64,000 nucleotides of DNA from Arthrobacter crusticola (GCF_004357995.1 NZ_SMTK01000001.1:558001-622000); one strand, 5' to 3'; positions 27,926 through 37,369 are shown, counted from the stretch's first letter. Translations and numbers: made by a program. The notes: generated by a model not told the origin, from the sequence alone.

Positions 27926-29083
27926 GCCGGGCGTGCGTTTGCCGGTGAGCGCGTCGATGACGGCCAGCCGGTGGAGGACCCCGGTCACGGTGCCCTGTGC
28001 ATTGGTGACGGGGAATTCGAAGCCGTCCGAGGAGTCGAGGAGCTTCAGCAGTTCCGTCCCGGAGGCGGACTCGTCGATTCCGGCCGTTGAGGCGAGGGGA
28101 CGGACCGAGGTGCTGGCCCGGGTGGTGCCGGCCGCTTCCTCGGGAACGTCGGCCAGGGCGCCGAAGTCGACGACGAACTCGGGCCGTCCCTCAGCGTCCA
28201 GGAGCACCGCGGCCAGGCCGGGCCGGCCGGCGGCCAGCCGGCGGAGTTCGCTGACGGTGCTCGCGGACGGGAGGCCGATGGCGGGCTGCTTGAGCATGCC
28301 CGCGGTGAGACCGGGGATCCGCAGCCGGATGCGGGCCGTCCGGATGGCCTCGCCGGCTCCGGCCCACATGAAGGTGGCGACCAGGACGCTGATGATGACG
28401 AGCGTGTACTGGGGTGCGCGGCCGGCGAGCAGCGGCAGGCCGAGCACCAGACCGACGAACAGCAGAACGAGGACCCGTCCGGCCCAGCCGGCCGCGATGG
28501 TGCCCCGATCTTGGCTTCCGGTGGCCTTCCACACGGCGGACTCCACGATCCGGCCGCCGTCAAGGGGCAGCCCGGGCAGGACGTTGAAGACGGCGAGGAT
28601 CAGGTTTGCCCAAAAGAGGGTGTTGGCCAGCAGGTCCACCACGGTGCCCTGCTCGGAGACGAGGATGATGGCCCAGCTCACCAGGGCCAGGAGGAAGTTC
28701 GAGGCCGGCCCGGCCAGCGCGACGGCCAGCGAGCGGCCCGGGGTAGAGCTGAAGTGCTCGAACTGGGTGTGCCCGCCCCACAGGTTGAGTACGATCCGCC
28801 GGGTGGGCCAGCCGAAGGCCCGCGCCGAGAGGGCGTGGGCGAATTCGTGGATCAGCACCGACAGGGCAAGGAGCAGGGCATAGCCAAGGGCGACGACGTA
28901 GGCGCCGACGCCGATGCCGGGGAAGTTCGCCTCGACCCTCGGCCCGAAGAAGACAGCGATAATCACCGTGACCAGGAACCAGGGCCAGGTCAGGATGACC
29001 GGGATGCCGGCGATCCGGCCCAGCGAGACCCCCAGACGGCGCTCCCTCGGCCCGGCGCCGGGAGCAGCGGCCGGTCCGCTCAT
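27917..29083 (-). CDS. Site-2-type M50 zinc metalloprotease with CBS-like domains
   Basis: 388 residues. An intramembrane protease: the HEFAHALSARAFG zinc motif (about residue 63) lies in an early membrane helix, and NVLPGLPLDGGRI (about 168-180) supplies the third ligand Asp. Four to six membrane helices span residues 15-240. The C-terminal 140 residues resemble a pair of CBS domains (TVSELRRLAAGRPG and a later GVLHRLAVIDAL). Known relatives (SpoIVFB/RIP class) cleave membrane-bound regulators; the substrate here is unknown. Its start overlaps the HAD gene stop by four bases, indicating a common transcript. Confidence 0.9.
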   Translation of the reverse strand: MSGPAAAPGAGPRERRLGVSLGRIAGIPVILTWPWFLVTVIIAVFFGPRVEANFPGIGVGAYVVALGYALLLALSVLIHEFAHALSARAFGWPTRRIVLNLWGGHTQFEHFSSTPGRSLAVALAGPASNFLLALVSWAIILVSEQGTVVDLLANTLFWANLILAVFNVLPGLPLDGGRIVESAVWKATGSQDRGTIAAGWAGRVLVLLFVGLVLGLPLLAGRAPQYTLVIISVLVATFMWAGAGEAIRTARIRLRIPGLTAGMLKQPAIGLPSASTVSELRRLAAGRPGLAAVLLDAEGRPEFVVDFGALADVPEEAAGTTRASTSVRPLASTAGIDESASGTELLKLLDSSDGFEFPVTNAQGTVTGVLHRLAVIDALTGKRTPGTA

Positions 29084-29823
29084 CGTCCGCGTACGGCCGT
29101 GTCGCGCACCACGGCGTTCAGGTCCTCAAGGGTCCTGCCCTCGAGGGTGGTCCAGTCGGTCCGGGCGGGATCCTTGGGCAGCGGGACGAAATGGGGGACG
29201 GCGAGGGTCACCACGCCGGCGGCAAGGGCCGAGGTGACCCCGGGGAGGGAGTCCTCGACGGCGACCACCCGGGCCGGGGAGAGGCCGGGACGGTCCTCGG
29301 CCAGCCGGTCGAAGGCGGTGCGGTAGGCCTCGGGGTCGGGCTTTCCGTGCTCGACCATGTCCCCGGTGACGAGGAACTCGAAGGTCCCTTCGGGGAGCTG
29401 GGCGGCGATCTCCGTAGCGAGGAGGCGTTCGGACATGGTGACCATCGCGCACGGGATGCCGTTGGACCGGAGCTCCTCGAGGAGCTCGCGGGCGCCCGGA
29501 CGCCAGGGAACATCGACCCGGACCTTCTCGACGACCCGGGAGATGAGATGGTCGATGATCTCCCGCTCGGTCAACCCGACCCCGGCTTCCTGGAGGAGAC
29601 GGGCGGAGAAGGACAGTGCCTGGCCGACCAGGGCGCTGGCCTGGCCTTCGGACCAGGTTCCGCCATGATCCTTCACGAGCTGGGTTTCGGCTTCAATCCA
29701 GTAGGGCTCGGTGTCAACGATCGTGCCGTCCATGTCCCACAGGACAGCCTGGACCCCATCGCCCGGCGAGACGTCCCCGGCCGGGTTGGAGGTGGACGGA
29801 GTCTGGAGAGCGCGGGTTGCCAT
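29080..29823 (-). CDS. HAD-superfamily phosphatase (beta-phosphoglucomutase-like)
   Basis: 247 residues. Motif I is LWDMDGTIVDTEPYW (about residues 29-43, catalytic Asp pair). A helical cap follows, then motif II VTMSERL (about 123-129), the Lys of HGKPDPEAYRTAF (motif III) and VVAVEDSLPGV (motif IV). This order matches subclass IA HAD phosphatases or phosphomutases acting on sugar phosphates. No substrate is evident. TAGACT ends six bases before the ATG, a leaderless-type start. It is the first gene of the HAD - site-2 protease pair and diverges from the PAC2 gene. Confidence 0.9.
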   Translation of the reverse strand: MATRALQTPSTSNPAGDVSPGDGVQAVLWDMDGTIVDTEPYWIEAETQLVKDHGGTWSEGQASALVGQALSFSARLLQEAGVGLTEREIIDHLISRVVEKVRVDVPWRPGARELLEELRSNGIPCAMVTMSERLLATEIAAQLPEGTFEFLVTGDMVEHGKPDPEAYRTAFDRLAEDRPGLSPARVVAVEDSLPGVTSALAAGVVTLAVPHFVPLPKDPARTDWTTLEGRTLEDLNAVVRDTAVRGR

Positions 29824-29894
29824 GGTCCAAGTCTACGGTGGCCCGGCCCGGCGTCCGCCCGCCTCCGCTGTGCGCGAAGCGCCTTCGGCGGTGA

Positions 29895-29924
29895 CTGACA
29901 GGTTCGCGGGGGGAGGTTTAGGGT
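29895..29924 (+). promoter_or_regulatory. Promoter of the PAC2 gene, probably leaderless
   Basis: CTGACA (29895-29900), an 18-base spacer, then TAGGGT (29919-29924). The expected start of transcription coincides with the GTG start codon at 29931, so the mRNA would carry no 5' leader. Confidence 0.55.
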
Positions 29925-29930
29925 GAAGAA

Positions 29931-30821
29931 GTGAACACCTTCGACGAGAGCCAGCCACGCGGCGTCCGTGACCTCTTCCAGGATGCCTCGGATCCGACCC
30001 GGCGGGTCACCATCATGCTCGCCGCTTTCGAGGGCTGGAACGATGCCGGCGAGGCGGCCAGTGACGCGCTCCGGTTCGTTGGCAGGTATCTCGGCAGCGA
30101 GAAGATCTCAACGATCGATGCCGATGAGTTCTACGACTTCCAGTTCACCCGCCCGCTGATCAAGCGCAACGCCGCGGGCCAGCGGCGGATCAAGTGGCCG
30201 ACGACGAAGATCAGCCGGGCCTCGATCCCGAACTCGAACATCGACCTGATCCTTGTGCACGGCGTCGAGCCGTCCTATAAGTGGCGGGCCTACACAGCCG
30301 AGCTCGTCGCCTCGGCGAAGGAGCTCAAGGTCGACTGCATCGTCCTGGTCGGGGCGCTGCTGGCCGACGTGCCGCACTCGCGGCCCATCCCGGTGACCGT
30401 GACCTCCGACGACGACCTCGTCCGCGAGAGCCTCGACGTCGAGCCCTCGACCTACGAGGGGCCGATCGGGATCGTCGGCGTGCTTGCGGAGGTCGGACTC
30501 CTGGCGGACATTCCCACCCTGTCCCTGTGGGCGGCCGTGCCCCATTATGTGGGCCAGTCCCCCTCGCCGAAGGCACAGCTGGCCCTGCTGAACCGGCTCG
30601 AGGAGCTGCTGCAGGTGAGCCTTGAGACGCAGCTGCTCAGCGAGGAGTCCGAGGCGTGGGAGCGCGGGGTGGACGAGCTGGCCACCGAGGACCCCGAGGT
30701 GGCCGCCTATGTGCGCCAGCTTGAGGAAGCCAAGGACACCGTCGACCTGCCCGAGGCAAGCGGCGAGTCGATCGCCCGCGAGTTCGAGCGCTACCTCAAG
30801 AAGCGCCGGCGCGAGCAGTAG
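29931..30821 (+). CDS. PAC2 family protein
   Basis: 296 residues. PAC2 (proteasome assembly chaperone 2) fold, suggested by IMLAAFEGWNDAGEAASDALRFV near the start, LILVHGVEPSYKWRAY, VLVGALLADVPHSRPIPV and LWAAVPHYVGQSPSPKAQLALL. Actinobacterial members are cytoplasmic proteins of unclear role. Proximity to the Pup-proteasome genes is intriguing, but a functional link is only inference. It starts at GTG 29931 and is monocistronic; the short GC-rich 64-base spacer before the convergent mshC holds no clear terminator. Confidence 0.9.
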   Translation: MNTFDESQPRGVRDLFQDASDPTRRVTIMLAAFEGWNDAGEAASDALRFVGRYLGSEKISTIDADEFYDFQFTRPLIKRNAAGQRRIKWPTTKISRASIPNSNIDLILVHGVEPSYKWRAYTAELVASAKELKVDCIVLVGALLADVPHSRPIPVTVTSDDDLVRESLDVEPSTYEGPIGIVGVLAEVGLLADIPTLSLWAAVPHYVGQSPSPKAQLALLNRLEELLQVSLETQLLSEESEAWERGVDELATEDPEVAAYVRQLEEAKDTVDLPEASGESIAREFERYLKKRRREQ

Positions 30822-30884
30822 CCCCGGCCGGGGCCGTCACCGGCGCCGGGCTGCGCAGGCCTGCCCGCCCGGCGCCGGCCTCCC

Positions 30885-32162
30885 TCAGAGGCGGATGCCG
30901 AGCAGTGCGTCCAGCGCGGCCGTGACCTGCGCGGCGCCGGCAGGAGTGCCTTCGCCGGCGGTTCGGGCCTTTTCGGCCCAGCGGTCCACGGCGGCAACCG
31001 CACCGGGGGCGTCGAGGTCACGGGCCAGGGCCGCCCGGATCTCGGCAATCAGGGCGGAGGCGGACTCCTCGTCCGCCCGCGGCAGGGCAGCCCGCCAGGA
31101 CTCGAGCTGCGCCGTGGCGCGGGCGAGCACTCCGGAGGTCCAGGACCAGTCGCTGCGGTAGTGGTGGTTGAGGATGCCCAGCCGGATCGCCGCCGGGTCC
31201 ACCCCCTCCCTGCGGAGGACGGAGACGAGCACGAGGTTTCCCTTGGACTTGCTCATCTTCTCGCCCTCGAGGCCGACCATCCCGGCGTGGGCGTAGTGCC
31301 GGGCCAGGGGTGCGCCGCTTCCGGCCCAGGCGTGGCCGGCACTCATTTCGTGATGGGGAAAGACCAGGTCGCTGCCGCCGCCCTGCACCGTAAGCGGCGC
31401 AGGCAGGAAACGCTGGGCGATGACCGAACACTCGATGTGCCAGCCCGGGCGTCCCTCGCCGAGGGACCCGCCCTCCCAGTGCGGCTCACCCTCGCGGGCG
31501 ACCCGCCACAACAGGGGGTCGAGCCGGTGTTTCTTCCCGGGGCGTTCGGGATCCCCCCCGCGCTCGGCGAAGAGCTCGGCCATCTGGTCCTCGGACAGGT
31601 GGGACACCAGGCCAAGCGCCCAGCGGGACGGGTTCTCCGGATTGAGGGCGGAGGCGGCTTCAACCGAGAAGTACACATCGCCGTCAGGGGCTCCGTCGGT
31701 GCCCGCCACACGGTAGGCCAGGCCCTCCTCCAGCAGGGACTCGATCTCGGGAACGATCCATTCGATGGACTCGACGGCACCGACGTAGTGGTCCGGGGCA
31801 AGGACGTTCAGCGCCTCCATGTCGGTGCGGAAAAGCTGGATCTGGTCCGCGGCAAGCTGCTGCCAGTCCACTCCGGTGGCGGTGGCCCGCTCCAGGAGCG
31901 GATCGTCGACGTCGGTGACGTTCTGGACGTAGTTTACGCGCGCGCCGGTGTCGCGCCAGACCCGGTTCAGCAGGTCGAAGGCGACGTAGGTCGAGGCGTG
32001 CCCGAGGTGGGTCGCATCATACGGGGTGATGCCGCAGACATACAGGCTTGGATTTTCCTCGGGGGCGAGTTCGACGACGCGGCCCTGTGCCGTGTCGAAC
32101 AGTTCGACGCCGGACTGCCGGCCGGGAAGGTTTGGGACAGGGCTGGAGTTCCACGCAATCAC
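30885..32162 (-). CDS. mshC: Cysteine:glucosaminyl-inositol ligase MshC (mycothiol synthesis)
   Basis: About 425 residues. Couples cysteine to GlcN-inositol in mycothiol synthesis. The class I CysRS-like fold is clear from [19 protein letters not shown] (HIGH-type motif), [22 protein letters not shown] and EKMSKSKGN (KMSKS). I prefer GTG 32162, giving [14 protein letters not shown], because family members begin near here and TATGGT lies seven bases upstream; an ATG at 32174 adds four residues. Presence of mshC implies the organism uses mycothiol. It is oriented with uppP upstream on the same strand. Confidence 0.95.
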   Translation of the reverse strand: MIAWNSSPVPNLPGRQSGVELFDTAQGRVVELAPEENPSLYVCGITPYDATHLGHASTYVAFDLLNRVWRDTGARVNYVQNVTDVDDPLLERATATGVDWQQLAADQIQLFRTDMEALNVLAPDHYVGAVESIEWIVPEIESLLEEGLAYRVAGTDGAPDGDVYFSVEAASALNPENPSRWALGLVSHLSEDQMAELFAERGGDPERPGKKHRLDPLLWRVAREGEPHWEGGSLGEGRPGWHIECSVIAQRFLPAPLTVQGGGSDLVFPHHEMSAGHAWAGSGAPLARHYAHAGMVGLEGEKMSKSKGNLVLVSVLRREGVDPAAIRLGILNHHYRSDWSWTSGVLARATAQLESWRAALPRADEESASALIAEIRAALARDLDAPGAVAAVDRWAEKARTAGEGTPAGAAQVTAALDALLGIRL

Positions 32163-32219
32163 ACCTTCTACCATACGGTCTTGGCGGAGCGGTTCCGGCC
32201 GAATCCGTGCGCCGGAGGG

Positions 32220-33044
32220 TTAGGCGCTGATCACACCGAAGCCCAGCAGGACATACAAAACCATGCCCAGCAGGATCCGGTACCAGACGAAAACGCCGTA
32301 GCTGCGGGTGGAGACAAATTTTAGGAACCAGCCGATGATGGCGAAGCCGACCGCGAAGGCGATGACCGTCGCCAATGCCGTCTCCCCGGCACCGTAGGGC
32401 CCCTCGGTGTCCAGGCTTTTCACCAGCTGGAACACGCCGCTCCCGAACACGGCCGGGATTGCCAGCAGGAAGGAGTACCGGGCGGCGGCCTCCCTGGTGT
32501 AACCCATCAGCAGACCGGCGGTAATGGTCCCGCCGGAGCGGGACACGCCGGGGATGAGGGCTAAGGCCTGGGCGAATCCATAGAGAATGCCGTGGCGGTA
32601 CGTGAGCCGGTCCAGGGTGCGCGCCTGCTTACCCACGGCGTCGGCGATGGCCAGGAACAGGCCGAAAACCACGAGCATCGTTGCGACCAGCCACATGCTG
32701 CGGAAGGTCGATTCGATCTGGTCCTGGAACAGCAGGCCAAGAATCACGATCGGCAGGCTGCCCAGAATCACCAGCCACCCCATGCGCGCATCGGGGTCAT
32801 TGCGCGGAACTTTCCCGCTCAGGGAGCCGAACCACGCCCGGATGATGCGGACGATGTCCCGCCAGAAGAAGACGACGACCGCCGTCTCGGTGCCGAGCTG
32901 CGTGATGGCGGTGAAGGCCGCCCCCGGGTCCTGGGCGTTGGGTAGGAGCTCCCCCGCGATGCGCAGATGGGCACTCGAGGAGATGGGGAGGAACTCCGTT
33001 AGTCCCTGAACAAGGCCCAGGATGGCAGCTTCGAACCAATTCAC
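32220..33044 (-). CDS. uppP: Undecaprenyl-diphosphatase UppP/BacA
   Basis: 274 residues, eight predicted membrane helices. Dephosphorylates undecaprenyl pyrophosphate to recycle the lipid carrier of cell-wall synthesis. Both catalytic blocks are visible: [15 protein letters not shown] (about residues 15-29) and [19 protein letters not shown] (about 163-181). Start GTG 33044; TAGGGT lies eight bases upstream. It is 57 bases upstream of mshC and divergent from the aldo/keto reductase. Confidence 0.96.
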   Translation of the reverse strand: MNWFEAAILGLVQGLTEFLPISSSAHLRIAGELLPNAQDPGAAFTAITQLGTETAVVVFFWRDIVRIIRAWFGSLSGKVPRNDPDARMGWLVILGSLPIVILGLLFQDQIESTFRSMWLVATMLVVFGLFLAIADAVGKQARTLDRLTYRHGILYGFAQALALIPGVSRSGGTITAGLLMGYTREAAARYSFLLAIPAVFGSGVFQLVKSLDTEGPYGAGETALATVIAFAVGFAIIGWFLKFVSTRSYGVFVWYRILLGMVLYVLLGFGVISA

Positions 33045-33094
33045 ATGTTAAGACCCTAAGGCACCATTCGACTTCGAGGCTTTAGGCTGGGCCT

Positions 33095-34030
33095 ATGCAT
33101 CGGCGAAACGTGGGGACGAGCGGCCTTGCCGTGTCGGTATTGGGGCTCGGCACCATGTCCTGGGGGCAGGAGGTCGACGACGAGGCGGCGCGCGAGCAGT
33201 TGCGGATCTTCGCCGACGCCGGCGGCACCCTGGTGGAGACCGCCGGGGGCTATGGGGCAGGGCGGGCCGAGGCGATGCTCGGCAGTTTTCTGGGCGACAC
33301 CGTGGCGCGGTCCGAACTGGTGCTGGCAGTCCAGGCCGGCGCCGTGCGCGCGGGGACGCACCGAGCCGATGTCTCCCGCCGGGGACTCCTCGATTCGCTC
33401 GACGCGTCGCTCTCCCGCCTCGGCACGGACCACGTGGACCTGTGGCTCGCCCCGGCGCCGGATCCGCTGGTTCCACTTGCTGAAACCCTCAGTGCGCTCG
33501 AGGCGGCCTACGCCTCGGGCCGGGCCAGGTACGTCGGCGTGGCCAACCACGCCGGCTGGGAGTTCGCGCGCGCCGCAGCCACCGCCGGCGTTCCGCTGAT
33601 CGCCAACGAGATTGAATATTCGCTGCTCAACCGGGGAGCCGAACGCGGCGCTGTGCCTGCCGCGACCGCCATGGGTGCCGGAGTGCTGGCCTGGGCTCCC
33701 CTGGGCCGCGGGGTGTTGACCGGCAAGTACAGGGTCTCCACCCCCGCCGATTCCCGCCGCGCCTCCGACGTGTGGGCCCCGTACGTCGAAACCTATCTCG
33801 AGGGAAGGCCGCTGCGGGTTGTGGACGCGCTCTGCACGGCCGCTCGAGGCCTCGACCTGCAGCCGCACGACCTCGCCCTGCGGTGGCTGCTGGGCCGCCC
33901 GGGGGTTGCCGCCGCCGTCGTGGGTGCCAGGACCCCTCAGCAGCTCAAGGAACTCCTGGGCACAACCCCCGATCCGGTCGCCGCCCAGATTGCCGAGGCC
34001 CTCAGTGAGGTCTCGGCGCCCCTGGTCTAG
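33095..34030 (+). CDS. Aldo/keto reductase family protein with degenerate catalytic tetrad
   Basis: 311 residues with the overall AKR barrel: LGLGTMSWG at the start, VDLWLAPAPDP (beta 4 region), RYVGVANHAGWEF and LRWLLGRPGVAAAVVGAR near the end. The tetrad Asp-Tyr-Lys-His is largely lost: the Asp position is Glu48 in VETAGGYG, Tyr53 is kept, the Lys position is Gln80 in LAVQAG, and the His position is Pro120. Normal NADPH-dependent carbonyl reduction is therefore doubtful. TAGGCT ends six bases before ATG 33095. It is divergent from uppP, with spacer repeats after the stop. Confidence 0.88.
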   Translation: MHRRNVGTSGLAVSVLGLGTMSWGQEVDDEAAREQLRIFADAGGTLVETAGGYGAGRAEAMLGSFLGDTVARSELVLAVQAGAVRAGTHRADVSRRGLLDSLDASLSRLGTDHVDLWLAPAPDPLVPLAETLSALEAAYASGRARYVGVANHAGWEFARAAATAGVPLIANEIEYSLLNRGAERGAVPAATAMGAGVLAWAPLGRGVLTGKYRVSTPADSRRASDVWAPYVETYLEGRPLRVVDALCTAARGLDLQPHDLALRWLLGRPGVAAAVVGARTPQQLKELLGTTPDPVAAQIAEALSEVSAPLV

Positions 34031-34041
34031 GGACTGCCCGC

Positions 34042-34092
34042 TCCGGCGGTTGCTTCGACCGCCCGCTTCGACTGACAGTTCCGGCGGTTGCT
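34042..34092. repeat. Direct repeat TCCGGCGGTTGCT
   Basis: Identical 13-base copies at 34042-34054 and 34080-34092 lie in the 149-base gap after the aldo/keto reductase. The first copy can also form a small hairpin with ACCGCC just downstream. No function is evident. Confidence 0.5.
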
Positions 34093-34179
34093 GGGGACGC
34101 CTCCTGCGGGCGCCACCGGTCATGCCGGGTGGGTTGGTCCCGGCTATGTCGGTCCCCGGTTATGTCAGCGACAGGCAGG

Positions 34180-34476
34180 TCACTCGCGGGTGGCGTTGAC
34201 GTCGTCCGTCTCGGCGTCGGCGTCGTCATCGACTTCGTCGAGGTCGTCGTCCTCAAGATCGGCGTCCTCGTCGGACTCCTCGTAGATCTCCAGCGGGGTC
34301 ACCTCGCCGTGGGCGTCGTAGAGGGCTTCCTCATAGGCCTCGAAGGCATCCGCGATGGCGAGATAGGCGGCTTCTACCGCGGGATCGTCGTCCATCCTGC
34401 GCGTAGCGGATGCCGCAAGGTGCTCTTCGAGAGCGGTGACAAGGGCCTGGAGCGCGACACGCGGATCTATGCTCAT
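34180..34476 (-). CDS. Small acidic conserved-type protein of unknown function
   Basis: 98 residues. The first 60 are helical (ALVTALEEHLAA and AYLAIADAFEAYEEALYDA). The last 35 are extremely acidic (DEDADLEDDDLDEVDDDADAE). I do not recognise the family. Codon use is like the neighbours, supporting a real gene. TAACGT lies seven bases before its ATG, compatible with a leaderless start. It is divergent from the DUF5703 gene 41 bases away, so both promoters overlap in that short spacer. Confidence 0.7.
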   Translation of the reverse strand: MSIDPRVALQALVTALEEHLAASATRRMDDDPAVEAAYLAIADAFEAYEEALYDAHGEVTPLEIYEESDEDADLEDDDLDEVDDDADAETDDVNATRE

Positions 34477-34517
34477 GAGTTAGACGTTATCGGTAAAGTG
34501 GTCGAAATTGGAGGAAT

Positions 34518-34751
34518 ATGAGAGAGCAATTTCTGAACTCAACCGCTGTCCGTAAACGGGATTTCGGCCGCCAATACGAGTACCTCGTGCTCACCGTCAA
34601 CGCCGGTGAACCAGTGGGCGCGGCACGGAAGGTCCTCACTGAACACGCCGAGTACGGCAAGTGGGAACTCGAGCGCAGCTGCATCTACCTCGGCGGCAGC
34701 CGGCGCTACTGGCTGCGCCGCAAGGTGCTGCGGGTGGAGCGCACCGCCTAG
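34518..34751 (+). CDS. DUF5703 family protein
   Basis: 77 residues. The compact sequence FGRQYEYLVLTVNAGEPVG, EHAEYGKWELERSCIYLGGSRRYWLRRKV is the DUF5703 pattern found in Micrococcales and other actinobacteria. Function is unknown. It begins at ATG 34518 with a good TTGGAGGAA site. Its TAG overlaps the stop of the convergent acyl-CoA dehydrogenase (CTAG at 34748-34751). Confidence 0.85.
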   Translation: MREQFLNSTAVRKRDFGRQYEYLVLTVNAGEPVGAARKVLTEHAEYGKWELERSCIYLGGSRRYWLRRKVLRVERTA

Positions 34752-35908
34752 CTCTCCAGCGGGCCAAGCCACGCGGTGGCCACCGTGTTGTGCGCGGAAT
34801 CCTCGTTTGAGGGATGGAACTGTCCGGCGAGGGCGTCCCGGTACAGCCGCGCGATCTCGCTCGATGCCGCATATCCCGACCCGCCGGAGACCTGCAGCCC
34901 CGTCTCGGTGAGACCGCGCGCGGTGTCGACGGCCGCCGTCTTCAGGCCGACGAGCTTCGCGAACCAGAACGGGCCGTGGTCGGTCCCCGCGTCCAGGTCG
35001 GCCGTCACGGCCCTCAGCTGCGCGTCGAGCGCGTCCACCCGCATGGCCCCGGCAGCGATGCGGTGGCGCATCACCGGGTCCTGGGCCGCGCTGACGCCGC
35101 GCACCCGGGAGGTACGCCGGCGCGCGGCCTCCACCGATAACTCGAGGGCCCGGTCGGCCATGCCGGCGTAAACGGCGGAGATCAGGGTCTCGAAGGCGGC
35201 AAAGACGGCGAACACGAACGGGTCGGCGTTCGGTCCTACCGGGAGCCTGCGGAAAATTGCGCCGGAAGGCACCCGCACCCCTTCGAGCCGCGTCGTGTTG
35301 GACTGGCTGGCGCGCATGCCAAGAGGGTTCCAGTCCTCGATGATGGAGACGCCCGGAGTGCCCCGCGGAACGAAGGCGTGGACGAGTTGGCCCTCTCCGT
35401 CGACGCCGGCTCCGGAATCCTTCCCGAACACTCCGAGGCGCGTCCACGCCGGGGAAAGGCTCGTGAAGATCTTGGTGCCGGTGAAGGTGAGCGAGCCGTC
35501 CGGGCCGGGCTCTGCGGCGGTCGTGGAGTCGAAGAGGACCGCGTCGTTTCCGGGTTCCGAAAGGCCGAAGGCGAAGACCTCCCCCGCGGCCGCCTCGGAG
35601 AGGATGAAGCCGAGCGAGTCGTCCCCGCGGTCTCTCAGCAGCACGGCGATTGCCGTCCAGACCAGGTGCATATTGATGCCAAGGGCCGTCGCCGGCGCGG
35701 CGGCGGCCAGCCGCCGCTGGGCGGCGGCCGCCTGCCGCATTCCCGCGCCGGATCCGCCGTCGTCGACGGCGCAGAACAGCCGGAGGTAGCCGGCCGCCTT
35801 GAGGTCGGCCAGATCCTCCGTGAAGAAGGTGTTCTCGGCGTCGTACCGTGGGGCGCGCTCCCTGAAGCGTTCAAGCAGGGCGTCGGTCAGCAGGTCGGCG
35901 GCTTCCAC
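34748..35908 (-). CDS. Acyl-CoA dehydrogenase family protein
   Basis: 386 residues. N-terminal helical domain, then FAFGLSEPGNDAV and GSLTFTGTKIFTSLSP (FAD/acyl-CoA binding beta domain), and a C-terminal helical domain ending ETGLQVSGGSGYAASSEIARLYRDA. The usual catalytic Glu is not obvious. It could equally be a flavin-dependent monooxygenase-type or hydroxylase-type member of this superfamily. GTG 35908 follows the M20 peptidase stop by seven bases, so the two are likely co-transcribed. The substrate is unknown. Confidence 0.82.
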   Translation of the reverse strand: MEAADLLTDALLERFRERAPRYDAENTFFTEDLADLKAAGYLRLFCAVDDGGSGAGMRQAAAAQRRLAAAAPATALGINMHLVWTAIAVLLRDRGDDSLGFILSEAAAGEVFAFGLSEPGNDAVLFDSTTAAEPGPDGSLTFTGTKIFTSLSPAWTRLGVFGKDSGAGVDGEGQLVHAFVPRGTPGVSIIEDWNPLGMRASQSNTTRLEGVRVPSGAIFRRLPVGPNADPFVFAVFAAFETLISAVYAGMADRALELSVEAARRRTSRVRGVSAAQDPVMRHRIAAGAMRVDALDAQLRAVTADLDAGTDHGPFWFAKLVGLKTAAVDTARGLTETGLQVSGGSGYAASSEIARLYRDALAGQFHPSNEDSAHNTVATAWLGPLES

Positions 35909-35915
35909 GGCGGCC

Positions 35916-37217
35916 CTAGTAGGTGCTCAGGAGCCGGGTGAGCACCCGCGAACCGAAGCGCAGCGAGTCGGCCGGGACGCGCTCGTCGACGCCGTGGAAC
36001 ATGCCGGTGAAGTCCAGCTCGTCGGGCAGCTGCAGGGGCGCGAAGCCGTACCCGGTGATGCCCAGGCGGCTCAGCGACTTGTTGTCGGTGCCGCCCGAGA
36101 GGGTATAGGGCAGGACCTTCGCTCCGGGGTCCTCGCCGTGCAGGGCATCGATCATCGAATCCACGAGGTTGCCCGAGAAGGGCACCTCGAGGGACACATC
36201 CTGGTGCGCATAGGACACCTCGACGCCGGCGCCGGCGAGGTCGCGGACGATCTCCAGCACCTTCTCCTGCTGCCCGGGGAGGGTGCGCACGTCAATGAGG
36301 GCCTCGGCGGTGCCCGGGATGACGTTGTGCTTGTACCCGCTCTTCAGCATCGTGGGGTTTGCGGTGTTTTGCAGCGTCGCGCCAACGAAGCGCGCCACGG
36401 TGCCGAGCTCGGCCAGCAGCTGCTCGGGATTGTCCGGGTCGAATTCGACTCCGGTGAGTTCGGTGACGCCGTCGAGGAACTGGCGGGTGGTGGGCGTCAG
36501 TTCGATCGGCCAGGTGTACTCCCCGATCCGGGTCACGGCGCGCGCCAGCCGGGTCACCGCATTGTCCGTGTTGATCTGGGAACCGTGTCCCGCCCTCCCG
36601 TGGGCGAGCAGCCGCAGCCAGGATATGCCCTTCTCGGCTGTCTGCAGGAGGTAGGTGCGCTGACCGCCGATGGTGGCGGAGAAACCGCCGACCTCCGAGA
36701 TCGCTTCGGTGGCTCCGTCGAAGACTCCGGGCTTGTTGTCAACGAGCCAGGACGCGCCGTACTTGCCGCCGGCTTCCTCATCGGCGAAGAACCCGAAGAT
36801 GAGGTCCCGCCGCGGACGGGCGCCTGTGCGCTGGAGATGGCGCAGCACCGAGAGGATCATCGCGTCCATGTCCTTCATGTCGACGGCACCGCGGCCCCAG
36901 ATGAGCCCGTCGCGTTCCTCGCCGCTGAACGGGTCGACGCTCCAGTCCCCCTTCTGGGCCGGCACGACGTCGAGGTGGCCGTGAACCACGAGGGCCGGCA
37001 GGGATGAGTCAGTCCCCTCCATGCGGGCGATGACCGACGCGCGCCCCGGGGCGGCTTCGAAGATTTCCGTCGCCAGCCCGACCTCTTCGATCAGCCCCGC
37101 CGTGTACTCGGCGGCTGCCCTCTCCCCCGGGCCGGCGTTGTCGCCGAAGTTTGAGGTGTCGATCTGGATGAGCTCCTGGCAGATGCGTACAACTTCGTCT
37201 TCGGGCGTGATCGCCAT
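35916..37217 (-). CDS. M20 family metallopeptidase
   Basis: 433 residues. Zinc-dependent exopeptidase or deacylase. Metal-binding and catalytic blocks are VVHGHLDVVPA (His, Asp), WGRGAVDMKDMDA (bridging Asp), FFADEEAGG (catalytic Glu-Glu) and a final SGGTDNKSL. The lid/dimerisation domain lies between residues about 180 and 300. It resembles ArgE/DapE/CPG2 and dipeptidase subfamilies; specificity is open. ATG 37217 has GAGGAGGA upstream, unlike the many leaderless-type genes here; a TAGGCT -10 candidate lies further up. Confidence 0.9.
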   Translation of the reverse strand: MAITPEDEVVRICQELIQIDTSNFGDNAGPGERAAAEYTAGLIEEVGLATEIFEAAPGRASVIARMEGTDSSLPALVVHGHLDVVPAQKGDWSVDPFSGEERDGLIWGRGAVDMKDMDAMILSVLRHLQRTGARPRRDLIFGFFADEEAGGKYGASWLVDNKPGVFDGATEAISEVGGFSATIGGQRTYLLQTAEKGISWLRLLAHGRAGHGSQINTDNAVTRLARAVTRIGEYTWPIELTPTTRQFLDGVTELTGVEFDPDNPEQLLAELGTVARFVGATLQNTANPTMLKSGYKHNVIPGTAEALIDVRTLPGQQEKVLEIVRDLAGAGVEVSYAHQDVSLEVPFSGNLVDSMIDALHGEDPGAKVLPYTLSGGTDNKSLSRLGITGYGFAPLQLPDELDFTGMFHGVDERVPADSLRFGSRVLTRLLSTY

Positions 37218-37369
37218 CGCTGGGTCCTCCTCGGGTGCGGTTGGTCCCAGCCTACCGAGGTGCCCGGTGTGCTGGTCCAACCTGCAACGGTCCGCCGCAC
37301 TGTGCCGCCGCCCTGTGGTGCTCGAAATCCCCGGAAAACCGGGCCCCGGAGGGCCCACCGATCCCCCGA

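Noticed and set aside
32094-32110. Palindrome TCGAACAGTTCGA as a possible LexA site
   Set aside because: Spacer of one base instead of four, and it lies inside the mshC coding region.
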